Source: Tritrichomonas musculus
Lineage: Eukaryota; Parabasalia; Tritrichomonadida; Tritrichomonadidae
DNA length: 64,000 nucleotides
Direction: 5' to 3'
NCBI GenBank assembly: GCA_039105265.1
Contig: JAPFFF010000011.1
Coordinates: forward strand, 5,084,001-5,148,000
Shown here: positions 1 to 8,129 of the stretch, piece after piece
Numbering within the stretch: position 1 is the first letter of the stretch
Layout: each line of letters begins with the position of its first letter
The notes under the pieces: model-generated
Told to the model about the DNA's origin: nothing
What the model saw: only the letters and a program-made list of their open reading frames with translations
The model's database searches: none
Translations under genes and position numbers: made by a program

Positions 1-1595
1 CTTTTATTGAACCATCAAAGGAACACAATAAAAATAATTTTTCAACTAATAAAATGGCAGACGACAACAACAATAATAACGGACCTCTTCAATCATTATA
101 TGATGATGAATTAGATGATTGGCAAGATGATAATGAAGCAGCAACCGAAGCATACAGATATGCAAGAACACCTGCAAAACAACCATACAGATATGAAGAT
201 AATGAAGAAGAAGCACAAGAAATTAAATCACCTTTTGCAAGGAAATACAAAGGATATGCAGAAGATAACAAAGCAGATGATGAAATACTTGATGAATTAA
301 TAAGAAATGCAAAGCAACCCTCAAAGAATACTCGCGGACGTCGTGATAAAAAAGATATGCCTCTTGTTAACTCAACATTAAAGGATTCATTTGACAAGCT
401 TGAAATACCTCGGGTTGGTGGTAATATATCCTATTACAGAGATAAATTTATTGATATGATTATTAACGGAAACTTCAGAATCAAATACATTCCGAATGCA
501 GCTTGTCGTGATACAGCTATTGAATACTGTAAGAATTCAGTTGATAAAGACGGTAAACCAAGATATCGTTTATTACCAGAAAATGCCAAAGACCCGTTAG
601 GAAACTCAATAACAGACTTGAACGGTGATAAAGTTGATGATGTTGTTTTAATTGATAGGAACGGTAATCCTTCAATCATTAACGGATACAAGCTTGTATT
701 TGCTTCTCCTTACAAGAAAGTTTGGAAATCTGTTATTAAAACAAAACAAGAAAGAAAAGAAATGCCGTTCAATAAATGGATTCAATCATTATTTGATAAA
801 GATATCAAGAAAATTGATTGGGATGCTGGTCAATACAAATTAACAAAGGGAAAAGAAATGCAAGAGCTAGAAAATTATTACGGTCCTATGGGTCTGGGAA
901 AAGCAAGAGTCAGCAAACGTATTACACCAAGTTCTTATTGGTCATCAATCTTTTCTAAAGTCTGGAAAGTGTATTGGAATGACGAACAATTCTTTGTATT
1001 ATCTCCTTTGAAGAAACTCATCAATTACCTTGCTGTATCAAATATGTTATTTGCTTATCTCTTTGATGCTCCTTTCAAAGAAATCATTCAAGACAATAAG
1101 TTCAATGGAAAGATATTAACATATGAACAATGGACATATTGGAAACAACAGAACAATAAAGAATATGTTTCAGTATTAGGAAAGAATGTTCAATCATATG
1201 TTGAGAAGATTATTGATAAAGCTATTGATATCACATCAGGAGAATTAAAGACTGAACCAAGTCAATGGGGTAAACAATTTACTGAATTAATGCATTACAT
1301 TGATTATGTTGTCTTTGGTGTTGGTTTCAATGTTGATGTAAGTAAGCAAGAAGGATATAACAGGTTGAAACGAAATGCAGAAGGAATTAAAGAAGCAGCA
1401 CCAGAAGATATTAAGAACGTTAAAGATAATTTCATTAAACGAATCACCGCAGCAATAGAAAGAGATATATATCCAAATTGTGGATACACAGCATTCAAAG
1501 CACAACTCAAAGAAAGTAAATTGCAGAACAAAAATAAATATGCTGATTTTGCTGTTAATCTTAAACCATTACATCAAAGAATGAATAATGAATAA
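1..1595 (+). CDS. DLNGD-loop protein, 5' end outside window (Mav-Z)
   Basis: The reading frame is open from base 3 and matches the Mav-C copy (51379-53670), so the gene continues left of the window; the ATG at 54 is internal. Visible are an Asn-run and acidic low-complexity segment, then a conserved C-terminal half. That half contains DLNGDKVDD, which looks like a Ca2+-binding DxNxDxxD loop, followed by INGYKLVFASPY and a Trp/Tyr-rich region (SYWSSIFSKVWKVYW). I do not recognise the family. Conservation in every element suggests a core role, perhaps a minor virion or DNA-associated protein. Its stop codon directly abuts that of the next gene on the opposite strand. Confidence 0.75.
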   Translation, partial: FIEPSKEHNKNNFSTNKMADDNNNNNGPLQSLYDDELDDWQDDNEAATEAYRYARTPAKQPYRYEDNEEEAQEIKSPFARKYKGYAEDNKADDEILDELIRNAKQPSKNTRGRRDKKDMPLVNSTLKDSFDKLEIPRVGGNISYYRDKFIDMIINGNFRIKYIPNAACRDTAIEYCKNSVDKDGKPRYRLLPENAKDPLGNSITDLNGDKVDDVVLIDRNGNPSIINGYKLVFASPYKKVWKSVIKTKQERKEMPFNKWIQSLFDKDIKKIDWDAGQYKLTKGKEMQELENYYGPMGLGKARVSKRITPSSYWSSIFSKVWKVYWNDEQFFVLSPLKKLINYLAVSNMLFAYLFDAPFKEIIQDNKFNGKILTYEQWTYWKQQNNKEYVSVLGKNVQSYVEKIIDKAIDITSGELKTEPSQWGKQFTELMHYIDYVVFGVGFNVDVSKQEGYNRLKRNAEGIKEAAPEDIKNVKDNFIKRITAAIERDIYPNCGYTAFKAQLKESKLQNKNKYADFAVNLKPLHQRMNNE

Positions 1596-2786
1596 TTAAT
1601 TTAAATCAAAACCTCCATTATTGTTATTATTATTATTTTTGTCATTTGGGTCTGAAACGATTCTAAAACTATAACGTTTTGTTGATTGTGGTTGCTGATT
1701 ATATTCTTCTTCACTTGACAAGTCTTCAAAAGAATTATTATTATTATTTATGTTTTGTTGTCGTTCATAATAATTTGATGTCTTATTAGGATTTGGTGTT
1801 TCAAAATCAAAGCCTTGTGATTGATTTTGGTTTTCTTCGTGCCAATCTTCTTCAATTTCCATAGGTTCATAATTCGGTAAAGAATTATTTTGTTGAACTA
1901 TTTTTTGATATGTTTCCGAGCTATTAGGAATAGTTCGTTTTGCTGATGCTGAAAAGTGAACTTTGTTATCTTTTGGCAAGTGCTTATATATTGGTTCTGA
2001 TTGTTGCATTTGCAGCTGATTGGAAATCTTTTCTAACATTTTTATTAGTTTTGCATCAAATCTCTTTGGAGTCGATATTGATTCTTTTGTATTAAAACCT
2101 GAATCCTGTGTTATTTTTCTCGGTTTGAATACAGGATATTCATCGGCTATTGTATCATTTCGAAAACTAAAAGCCGATTTTTCAATTGATTTTGTACCTG
2201 TATTATGATTTAAATCTGCTGTTATCGATTTTGCAATTTCCTCGTTGTCAGATTCAGGAGTTGTATTAACATAACAATCAATTATCGGAATTTTTTCAGG
2301 GTTATCGTAAATATAAAAAGATAAATATGTTTGTGCTGCATTAGGGTCATAGTTTATATCAGCTGCAGTTATAATATTATCAAATGCCTTTATGAATGAT
2401 TCAGAAGTGAAAGCAAAGTAAGTTTTATGAAAATAAGATTCACCGTTATAATTTTTATAATATTTTGTTAATGCTTTTGGTGTATTATCAACTATTAATA
2501 TAAATATAGGTTCCTGATATCCTGTAAGAATCTTTTTTGTAAACACGTATGAAGGTTTTTCAGGTGTATCACCATCAAGATATATTATCCATGTAGGTCT
2601 ACTTGTTAACATATCACCTTTAGTTGTACTTTTAGCTTGCTTTGGAAATATGAAAATTGAAGGGAAAAAATATCTATTTTTTTCTACTGTAATCAATGCA
2701 AATGTAATCGGTGCAACATCATCAATTTTATAACGGCTCATATCAGCCAATTGATTCGGATTTAAATAAATTACCTTAGAATCCAT
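1596..2786 (-). CDS. Slot-2 protein, 396 aa (Mav-Z)
   Basis: The protein starts MDSKVIYLNPNQLADM and has a roughly 180-residue N-terminal domain rich in hydrophobic beta-like stretches. Then comes a long low-complexity tail rich in Asn, Gln, Ser and charged residues, ending in a run of Asn and GGFDLN. The Asn run is encoded by an AAT/AAC repeat near 1618-1640. The family is unknown to me. It fills the same locus as a non-homologous 334-aa gene in Mav-A, so it is probably dispensable or interchangeable. It differs from the Mav-C copy by about one residue. Confidence 0.7.
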   Translation of the reverse strand: MDSKVIYLNPNQLADMSRYKIDDVAPITFALITVEKNRYFFPSIFIFPKQAKSTTKGDMLTSRPTWIIYLDGDTPEKPSYVFTKKILTGYQEPIFILIVDNTPKALTKYYKNYNGESYFHKTYFAFTSESFIKAFDNIITAADINYDPNAAQTYLSFYIYDNPEKIPIIDCYVNTTPESDNEEIAKSITADLNHNTGTKSIEKSAFSFRNDTIADEYPVFKPRKITQDSGFNTKESISTPKRFDAKLIKMLEKISNQLQMQQSEPIYKHLPKDNKVHFSASAKRTIPNSSETYQKIVQQNNSLPNYEPMEIEEDWHEENQNQSQGFDFETPNPNKTSNYYERQQNINNNNNSFEDLSSEEEYNQQPQSTKRYSFRIVSDPNDKNNNNNNNGGFDLN

Positions 2787-2798
2787 TTTGAATAGTCA

Positions 2799-3149
2799 TT
2801 AATAAATCAAAAGACAACTGAATATAAATGATTCAGGTTCAATAACGTTTCCTTTCATATCTGTAAACCATAAATGATACTCTTTTTTTGTATTGTTCAG
2901 ACACTCATATTTTCGATATTTCGTTTGTCGTCTGTTAGCAAGCATAATGAAATGGTCGCAGAAAGGCATGAATTCAACTATATCTGAATGAACCATCAAA
3001 TCACCGACAATATGTTGATTGACAACAGCACCACAATACTGAACAACAATGTACTTCTTGTTGCGACTATAAACGAAATCATCAGGAAGATTAAAATCTT
3101 TTGATTGTGTGTGATAGTATCGTTTTGTGATTGGTTGTTTAGCTTTCAT
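2799..3149 (-). CDS. Conserved 116-aa protein overlapping integrase (Mav-Z)
   Basis: A small basic protein (MKAKQPITKRYYH...) whose start codon lies inside the last codons of the integrase, with an 11-nt overlap at 3139-3149. The constant overlap in every copy suggests coupled expression by reinitiation or frameshifting. It may be a detached C-terminal partner of the integrase, but I see no chromodomain signature. It has several Cys and His residues (YCGAVVNQH, CDHF) and a hydrophobic C-terminus (FIFSCLLIY). Confidence 0.7.
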   Translation of the reverse strand: MKAKQPITKRYYHTQSKDFNLPDDFVYSRNKKYIVVQYCGAVVNQHIVGDLMVHSDIVEFMPFCDHFIMLANRRQTKYRKYECLNNTKKEYHLWFTDMKGNVIEPESFIFSCLLIY

Positions 3150-3885
3150 TTTGCGTTTTATAAGTCAAAAAGAATACTTTATAATCATCATTCAAAGCAT
3201 CTATTGATGAACAAACATATTTTGTGTACATGATTGGGACAGTTATTATTGTTTTGTTCTTCAGTGTTTTGTTAGTTTGACGCAAAGGATTTAATAGTTT
3301 ACATTTAACGTTTCCGGACTCATAACAAATGAATTCAGCAAGTTCATTGAATACTCTTCTTCGCTTTTCATGTTTCTTTTCTGTTTTTCCGTAATCGGTG
3401 TGAATGAGTATTATATTTTTGGGTTTATATGACAGAAGACCTTTAAATCGTTGTTTTTGTTGAATCTCTTTCAATTGCATTGATTTGGCTCTAATGTATT
3501 GCCATTCAAGGTCGCGGTCATCTTGCATCTGTTGAGGTGTTAGATAAATGTATTTTGATTGTCGTTTGTCAAGGTATTCATCAGTTTCTTCGTCAAATGA
3601 TGTGTATAAAGGATTCAATAAACGAAGAGATGCATGAGGCGTGTTATTGTACCATTCAACCGTTTGTTGTATCAATACATTGTTTGTCATTCGTTGTTGT
3701 GATTGACCGAAAGCATTTCGTAATGTTCTGATTACTGCATCAACACATTTATGTGCATTCGTGAAAGGTGAATCATCAATGATTAACTTTATTTTGTTTG
3801 GTGCTTTGAATTTAATTGTGTGTTTGTCTAATTGATATCTTTGCTCTTCACCGTTGCAATAACTTTTGAATGCATTTGATATAAA
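3139..3885 (-). pseudogene. INT: Integrase, N-terminally truncated (Mav-Z)
   Basis: The sequence matches the Mav-C integrase from about residue 113 (FISNAFKSYCNGEE) to the C-terminus. The first catalytic Asp and the KCDGE Asp are lost, so it cannot be an active integrase. The open frame extends to 3915 only because it runs into the complement of a DLNGD gene start, giving a foreign N-terminus (MNYFYLV). The retained part includes the KCVDAVIRTLRNAF segment, in which Asp replaces the usual catalytic Glu. Confidence 0.85.
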
Positions 3886-3966
3886 CAATGTCAAAACAAG
3901 ATAAAAATAATTCATCTGAAAGAACTAAACAATGTCAAAACAAGATAAAAATAATTCATCTGAAAG
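3881..3966. repeat. Tandem duplication of a DLNGD gene start
   Basis: A roughly 43-bp unit containing aactaaacaatgtcaaaa and the following codons appears twice in direct succession. The first copy joins the broken integrase at a TAAA microhomology. The second leads in frame into polymerase sequence near 3976-3980, where both partners share gattt. The arrangement is typical of microhomology-mediated or template-switch joining; misassembly of repeats is an alternative. Confidence 0.75.
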
Positions 3967-4449
3967 CTTTGAATTAGATTTTGGCGGTATATCTAACAGT
4001 TCGAAAGGTGTATTTCCTTATGAAGCAATCAACAGCGAGAATTATAATGAAGTGTTATCAAAGAATGAACCATTCAAATATGAAGACTTCTACAGTTATC
4101 TCAATCAAAAGAATCCATTAACAAAAGCTGATTATGAAGAGTATTTGATTGATTCAAAGAGGTTTGCAACACGTTGGGATTACTTGTTATCATACAATGA
4201 CAATGATGTTGAAATGATGATTAATCCTATTGACAACCTTATTCAAATGAATGCTGAATATAAAGTTGATTTGATTAACAATCTTTCATTGTCAAAGAAC
4301 GCATCATGTATCAAATATGCTCTTGCTTACAAAGATTTCAACCCGAAGAACGACTATGAAACCATAAACAAGATGAATACATTCAAACCATCAATGAAAT
4401 GGTGGTTAAATAAATGTGATAACTATCGAAAGCAAGACATGAAACATAA

Positions 4450-4478
4450 TTTTTGCTCGCAAAAAGGCGATTCATCGC
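4450..4478. repeat. Double-hairpin mini-insertion (chimeric pol fragment)
   Basis: Two perfect inverted repeats lie side by side: TTTTTGC-tc-GCAAAAA (4450-4465) and GCGAT-tc-ATCGC (4467-4478). In Mav-C the corresponding polymerase segment reads MKHNQSNQNQRD. Here it is ten residues longer (MKHNFCSQKGDSSLQTNQNQRD), an in-frame gain of 30 bp centred on the hairpins. Confidence 0.8.
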
Positions 4479-4844
4479 TTCAAACGAACCAAAATCAACG
4501 AGATATTTCAAAATGTGTTAGTGAAAAGGATTTCGAAGCATTCATGAAATTGTATGAATCAAATGAAACAGGTAAATGTCATTTATGTGGTGAACACTTT
4601 ACTTACAACAACAAACCGACACTTGACAGAATAGATAACAACAAAGGACATCAGATTGATAACTGTTTACTTGCTTGTGCTGAATGTAATCGTTTGAGAC
4701 AACGTGATGATGACAAGATAACAAGAACCAAAATACAATTGAAGAAATTCTGCAAGCTCCATCACCTGCCAACACTCATAACTGATGAAAAAGAATACTA
4801 CAATTTGAGAGAGAACATAACGGGAGGATTATCAAATGTACTTC

Positions 4845-4850
4845 ATCGAG
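4845..4850. other. Target-site half ATCGAG next to a TIR
   Basis: Polymerase sequence reads ...cttcATCGAG and the TIR begins at 4851 with AGTAGTATATGGG. The other half of the same target, ATCGAG followed by tgaacatt, is at 39534-39539 on the minus strand beside the second identical TIR. Together they make a 6-bp duplication as expected for Mavericks. Confidence 0.85.
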
Positions 4851-5135
4851 AGTAGTATATGGGTGGGCATTTGGGAGGTCAGATAAAAATGACCCCCTTG
4901 TCATAGGGTTTACAGGACCCAAACCTCAGCTACATGACTCAAAAAATCGATTAAATTTCAAAAATAGCACTTAAAATTAGCCTGTTTCGTGAGGTGTAAT
5001 GATTCTAAAAATAGAACTTTCAAAAATTTTTTATTTTTTTATCAGCAATTTATAATGTCAAACCAAGCCGAAACATTAAGCATCCTCATTAATAGAATCA
5101 ACAAAAAGCTAAAAGGATGGAGACCTGCATTAAAA
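4851..5135. repeat. Terminal inverted repeat of Mav-B, outer part
   Basis: It begins AGTAGTATATGGGTGGGC and matches the Mav-C TIR at 39540 almost base for base. It contains a block shared with the Mav-A TIR (tgggaggtcagat ... catgactcaaaaaatcg), including an inverted repeat GGTCA-N8-TGACC (4877-4894) and a GGTTT/AAACC pair. It continues into the 68-aa gene, where Mav-A interrupts it; the remainder resumes at 26957 and ends about 27075. Apart from these signals 4856-5054 holds no gene. Confidence 0.85.
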
Positions 5136-5141
5136 TACGTC
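5055..5141 (+). pseudogene. TIR-borne 68-aa gene of Mav-B, 5' part, split by Mav-A
   Basis: The first 29 codons (MSNQAETLSILINRINKKLKG...) run up to the TACGTC target site. The 3' part is 26957-27076. Removing Mav-A and one TSD copy restores 207 nt, the exact length of the intact gene, so the insertion is the only lesion. Confidence 0.85.
5136..5141. repeat. TSD TACGTC, left copy (Mav-A)
   Basis: TACGTC directly precedes the Mav-A TIR (AGAGAGTAAGG). An identical TACGTC follows the element at 26951-26956. Polintons are known to make 6-bp TSDs. Confidence 0.92.
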
Positions 5142-5584
5142 AGAGAGTAAGGGGGACCGTCTGGGAGGTCAGATAAAATGACCCCCCTCGTCATAGGGTT
5201 TACAGACCCCAAACCTCAGCTACATGACTCAAAAAATCGCCACTTTTTCAAAATTAGCCCTCGAAACTTTCACAAAATGGCATAGACAAATTTTGAATAA
5301 ATTGACAAACTCCCAAAAATAACAACAACGAAAAATAGAACTTTCAAAAATTTTTTATTTTTTTATCAGCAATTTATAATGTCAAACCAAGCCGAAACAT
5401 TAAGCATCCTCATTAATAGAATCAACAAAAAGCTAAAAGGATGGAGACCAGCATTAAAATACCTCTACGATAATGATGATATCATAGATGAAGTACTAAA
5501 AGAGATAAATCACTTTATTAATCAGCTAAAGAAATTCAACGGACCTGAACAATTAATAGCTGAACTTGAAGAACTCATTTATTA
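5142..5584. repeat. Left TIR of Mav-A (443 bp)
   Basis: It is the reverse complement of 26508-26950 with few differences and ends at the ctcatttatta shared by both copies. The outer 200 bp are non-coding: GGTCA-gataaaa-TGACC at 5167-5183, then a GGTTT/AAACC pair, then an A/T-rich tract before the 68-aa gene. The inner half encodes that gene. The protein-primed polymerase implies that origins lie at these ends. Confidence 0.9.
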
Positions 5585-5585
5585 A
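5379..5585 (+). CDS. TIR-encoded 68-aa helical protein, left copy (Mav-A)
   Basis: A short charged, probably all-helical protein (MSNQAETLSILINRINKKLKG...LEELIY). It lies inside the TIR, so a complete element carries two copies facing inward from each end, and homogenisation of the TIRs would keep them alike. An initiator-like TCAG lies 16 nt before the ATG, after a long T tract. No family is recognised. Being at the replication end, it might act on the ends, but that is only position-based inference. Confidence 0.7.
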   Translation: MSNQAETLSILINRINKKLKGWRPALKYLYDNDDIIDEVLKEINHFINQLKKFNGPEQLIAELEELIY

Positions 5586-5655
5586 AAAGATATCTGAAGT
5601 GTCTTCAATGACGTTTTTATTTTTGTTTTTTGTTTTTTAATTTCACTCTAAAGAT

Positions 5656-6114
5656 ATGTCAACACCAAAAGTTTATGATTACATCAATTCACTTATTGAT
5701 ATGTTGGATGAATCAGAGAAGTTCAAACAATGTGATTTCTCAATTCTGTGTGATAGATATCCAATACCTTGTGGAAAGGCTGCATATAAATCTAAAGTGA
5801 TATACATATCATTGAAGAACAAAGATAATGCATTTAAACGATTATATTATGATAAGATTGTTGAACTCGGGCTCGAATATATAACATTAACATCAAATGT
5901 TAGAAGAAGAATATCAACAACATCTATTGAGTTCTTCGTTGAAGGTTCAAATGAAGAGCAATCATTTAAAGAATACAAGTATTATAATTACAGCATAAGG
6001 AAAGCAACAGATAAGAAAACAAAAGAACTCATCGAACAGATGAGACAAAAATATAATATCAATACACCACAACTGTTTGTTGGTGTTCAACAACAAATTG
6101 TATTAGATGAATGA
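5656..6114 (+). CDS. Conserved 152-aa protein (Mav-A)
   Basis: It begins MSTPKVYDYINSLIDML and has a compact alpha/beta look, with four Cys in the first 40 residues and a basic segment (SNVRRRISTTSIEFF). It is present also in Mav-C. The start follows TCACTCTAAAGAT, which resembles the trichomonad initiator TCAYTYT. Its 3' end overlaps the convergent ATPase gene by 12 nt. I see no adenain-type His/Cys protease motif, so it is not the missing protease. Function unknown. Confidence 0.7.
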   Translation: MSTPKVYDYINSLIDMLDESEKFKQCDFSILCDRYPIPCGKAAYKSKVIYISLKNKDNAFKRLYYDKIVELGLEYITLTSNVRRRISTTSIEFFVEGSNEEQSFKEYKYYNYSIRKATDKKTKELIEQMRQKYNINTPQLFVGVQQQIVLDE

Positions 6115-7047
6115 AAGGTTATTAGTTCGAACATTGATTAAAACGAATTGATGTGCTTTCATTGTTCTGTATCGATTCCATAACTCTTCGAACTCTATTG
6201 GGAATGGAACTTGTTGATATATGTAGCCGAGTTTCTGTCGTGAATAACCACTGAAGATGAAGAATGATGTTGCATTATTTTTCCATTCTGTTGTTAAAGC
6301 TTTGAAGAACTGGATGTTAACGAATATGATTAGATTCTTATGTCGAAGCTGACTGATGGTATTGATAAAATAGGATGATTTAATTAGTTTCGATTTCAAG
6401 AAGTCTTCACAAAGAATGATAGTATTTAGTGGTTTATTTGGTTGACCTAGTTTATTGATATGAAGAAACTCAAACATATCGTTTAACTTCTTTTCATTTT
6501 GCTTCGCAAAAGGGGACTCCGTCCCTTCGATTACTATTTTTGGTGTTGATGAATATTTGTTATACAATTCTTTATATAAATCAAGTTGTTTAAGATATTC
6601 TTCAGCATTGCTGTCAGCAACAGTTTTTATTGGTAGCTGTATCAATTCGCGTTGGCTTTCGAATGTTGCATCATTGATTGTTCCGTTTCGTGATACATAA
6701 ACAATTAAATGAAAGCCAGCGTTCTTCATTCGAGACATTTGAATAACATCTCGTAGCATTATATGACTCTTTCCTTTACCTTGCTGACCAACGAGTATGT
6801 TCAATGAATTGTAATATGAATAAATACCGTTTGCGATCGGTCTGATTGATTCATTCTTTATTTTTGATTCATTGCGTTGATAAGCTTTGTTCATCTCATC
6901 ATCAATATTAAATGTCTTTTCATTAACAGTTGGTTTGAATGATTCATATTCAAATGCAAAGCTCATTTGGTCATCATCATAATCAGAGCTATTAGAAAAT
7001 AAAACCTCTTTATAATTAAACTGAGTGGGTTTCATGAAACGTTTCAT
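6103..7047 (-). CDS. ATP: A32/FtsK-like DNA-packaging ATPase (Mav-A)
   Basis: At 314 aa it has the size of Polinton packaging ATPases. Walker A is GQQGKGKS at residues 87-94. A Walker B-like strand NTIILCED is at about 208-215, and a later SFFIFSGYSRQK segment fits the sensor region. It is expected to drive genome packaging into capsids. The N-terminal 60 residues are acidic and probably disordered. It is ten residues longer than the Mav-C copy because of a double-hairpin insertion just before Walker B. It is transcribed towards the TIR and follows the 43-aa membrane protein gene. Confidence 0.88.
   Translation of the reverse strand: MKRFMKPTQFNYKEVLFSNSSDYDDDQMSFAFEYESFKPTVNEKTFNIDDEMNKAYQRNESKIKNESIRPIANGIYSYYNSLNILVGQQGKGKSHIMLRDVIQMSRMKNAGFHLIVYVSRNGTINDATFESQRELIQLPIKTVADSNAEEYLKQLDLYKELYNKYSSTPKIVIEGTESPFAKQNEKKLNDMFEFLHINKLGQPNKPLNTIILCEDFLKSKLIKSSYFINTISQLRHKNLIIFVNIQFFKALTTEWKNNATSFFIFSGYSRQKLGYIYQQVPFPIEFEELWNRYRTMKAHQFVLINVRTNNLSFI
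6497..6525. repeat. Double-hairpin mini-insertion in ATPase (Mav-A)
   Basis: Perfect inverted repeats TTTTGC-ttc-GCAAAA (6497-6511) and GGGAC-tcc-GTCCC (6513-6525) are adjacent. The Mav-C ATPase reads IVINEKKLN here and Mav-A reads IVIEGTESPFAKQNEKKLN: exactly ten extra codons. Confidence 0.88.
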
Positions 7048-7071
7048 TTCTTTAGTTTTCGTTAAAGCTCT

Positions 7072-7203
7072 TCATGAATACATTTTTGTTCTTATCTCTT
7101 CACTGAGTTCTGGTTCTTTGTCAGGCATCATTAAAGATACTTCAACAATCTTCACTAAAAATAAACCTGTTAATAATGAAACAACTAATATTTCATATAT
7201 CAT
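7072..7203 (-). CDS. 43-aa single-pass membrane protein (Mav-A)
   Basis: A short ORF with a hydrophobic helix at about residues 4-26 (ILVVSLLTGLFLVKIVEV) and an acidic tail (DKEPELSEE) ending KMYS. Homologues of exactly 43 aa sit between the ATPase and the 189-aa gene in Mav-C (41411-41542) and in divergent Mav-D (63442-63573), where the hydrophobic helix, PELxEE and the Tyr-Ser end are kept. That conservation across elements supports a real gene. A role in the virion membrane or at release is speculation. Confidence 0.8.
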   Translation of the reverse strand: MIYEILVVSLLTGLFLVKIVEVSLMMPDKEPELSEEIRTKMYS

Positions 7204-7213
7204 TTATTAGTTT

Positions 7214-7783
7214 TTAAATACATGTTTTTAATGAAATGTTGTGTCTAATGAGTTCGGTATAAATGCTATTATATTTGTATTTCAAGTCATTTGATTCATT
7301 ATTTTTGTACACCAATATCCTATCAATTAAAAGATATTTGGAACGAGAAACACAACCATTACACGCACAATCATCATTGACAATCAATTCAACTTTATCA
7401 GCTTGTGTTAGTAATTTGATGAGTTCCATTAATGTATTTGAATGACAAATCAATAAATCATTGACTTTTATCGGATTTGTTTCATAGATTGATAACAATA
7501 TCTCAAGGAATTTGTTTTTGGTTTCAAGTTCTGTTATATCAGCTCCTATATCACTGATACCTCTTTCTAGGGAAACGTTGTTTGTTGGTTGCGGTGATTG
7601 ATATACTCCACTCATCTGAGGTATAGTAAAATTTGTGGCTTGAGATGATTGTGGTAATGGTTGAACTGATGGATATTCAACTGGTTGTGGTTGCTTTGGT
7701 TTGATGTTTATATTAATACTGGTTGATTGTTCCTGCTTAACTGATGCATCGTTTTCTGACGATAATATACGAGCTTTATTCAT
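7214..7783 (-). CDS. Conserved 189-aa protein with CxC-x2-C motif (Mav-A)
   Basis: I place the start at the ATG at 7783 (MNKARILSSENDASVKQ). The longer frame to 7819 would need TTG, and the Mav-D homologue begins at the equivalent place (MSNVLRKAKILSSEND). The N-terminal half is Gln/Pro-rich and probably disordered. The C-terminal 100 residues are conserved, with LLICHSNTLMELIKLL, a Cys cluster (CACNGCVSR) and a YxxIYxxLIRxxISLK end. A T-rich TTTTATTTTTAC precedes the start. Family unknown; a structural or regulatory role is open. Confidence 0.75.
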   Translation of the reverse strand: MNKARILSSENDASVKQEQSTSININIKPKQPQPVEYPSVQPLPQSSQATNFTIPQMSGVYQSPQPTNNVSLERGISDIGADITELETKNKFLEILLSIYETNPIKVNDLLICHSNTLMELIKLLTQADKVELIVNDDCACNGCVSRSKYLLIDRILVYKNNESNDLKYKYNSIYTELIRHNISLKTCI

Positions 7784-7846
7784 ATTAAAGTTATTCGTTT
7801 TAGGTAAAAATAAAACCAATCAATGATGAGTCATTCATTGAATCAT

Positions 7847-8092
7847 TTACAAAGTCAACTGTTCAGCTGATTTGATTCTTTCACCGATTTGCTTTAATTG
7901 TATTTCAATTGATTTGATATCATTAAATAGTTGTTTATAAATTGACAATATATGAATCATTTTATCAAACTTCTCGCTTAATGCATCATCTTCAGAGTTC
8001 ATGCATTTTTCAAATATTTTGTCTTTGACCTTTCTAAACTGAGCATAAAGAGCTGATAAATCATTATTCAGTCCGTTAAGAGTACTATTCAT
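7847..8092 (-). CDS. 81-aa coiled-coil protein (Mav-A)
   Basis: A charged helical protein with heptad-like hydrophobic spacing (FDKMIHILSIYKQLFNDIKSIEIQL) ending ERIKSAEQLTL. It is present in Mav-C with the same length and neighbours but is not seen in the Mav-D segment. TTTATTTTTG and TTTAA precede its ATG. Confidence 0.65.
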   Translation of the reverse strand: MNSTLNGLNNDLSALYAQFRKVKDKIFEKCMNSEDDALSEKFDKMIHILSIYKQLFNDIKSIEIQLKQIGERIKSAEQLTL

Positions 8093-8129
8093 TTAAATCA
8101 AAAATAAATAAATTAATTAAATGATATTT

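Larger units (their letters stand above)
1..3885. mobile_element. Mav-Z: internal fragment of a Maverick/Polinton
   Basis: This block carries the DLNGD-loop gene, the 396-aa gene, the 116-aa gene and the integrase in the same order and orientation as Mav-C. Gene boundaries keep a constant offset of 52075 from Mav-C (for example 3139 and 55214), so it is collinear with 52076-55960 without net indel and differs by scattered substitutions. The left side is cut by the window. The right side stops inside the integrase at about 3882-3885, where a TAAA shared by both partners joins it to the start of a DLNGD gene copy. Confidence 0.85.
3932..4855 (+). pseudogene. Chimeric ORF: DLNGD gene start fused to polymerase middle (ExoIII + HNH)
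   Basis: The first 16 residues (MSKQDKNNSSESFELD) come from the DLNGD gene start, and the rest matches PolB residues about 736-1016. It keeps the ExoIII segment (YNDNDVEMM) and the whole treble-clef HNH segment (CHLCGEHF ... LDRIDNN ... CAECNRLR) but has no polymerase palm. The frame ends by chance at TAG 4853-4855, just inside the TIR that interrupts it. It carries a 10-codon double-hairpin insertion at 4450-4478. It is most likely a rearrangement product, although an in-frame HNH-only protein with a borrowed start is conceivable. Confidence 0.8.

Noticed and set aside
1610-1645. AAT repeats (Asn runs) as microsatellites or evidence for Dictyostelium
   Set aside because: They are in-frame coding runs shared by all copies; initiator-like starts, TAAA stops and Maverick abundance fit a trichomonad better.
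7784-7819. Longer N-termini using TTG starts (7819, 18127, 23331, 42158, 62757)
   Set aside because: Each has an ATG a few codons downstream that matches the start of homologues in other elements.
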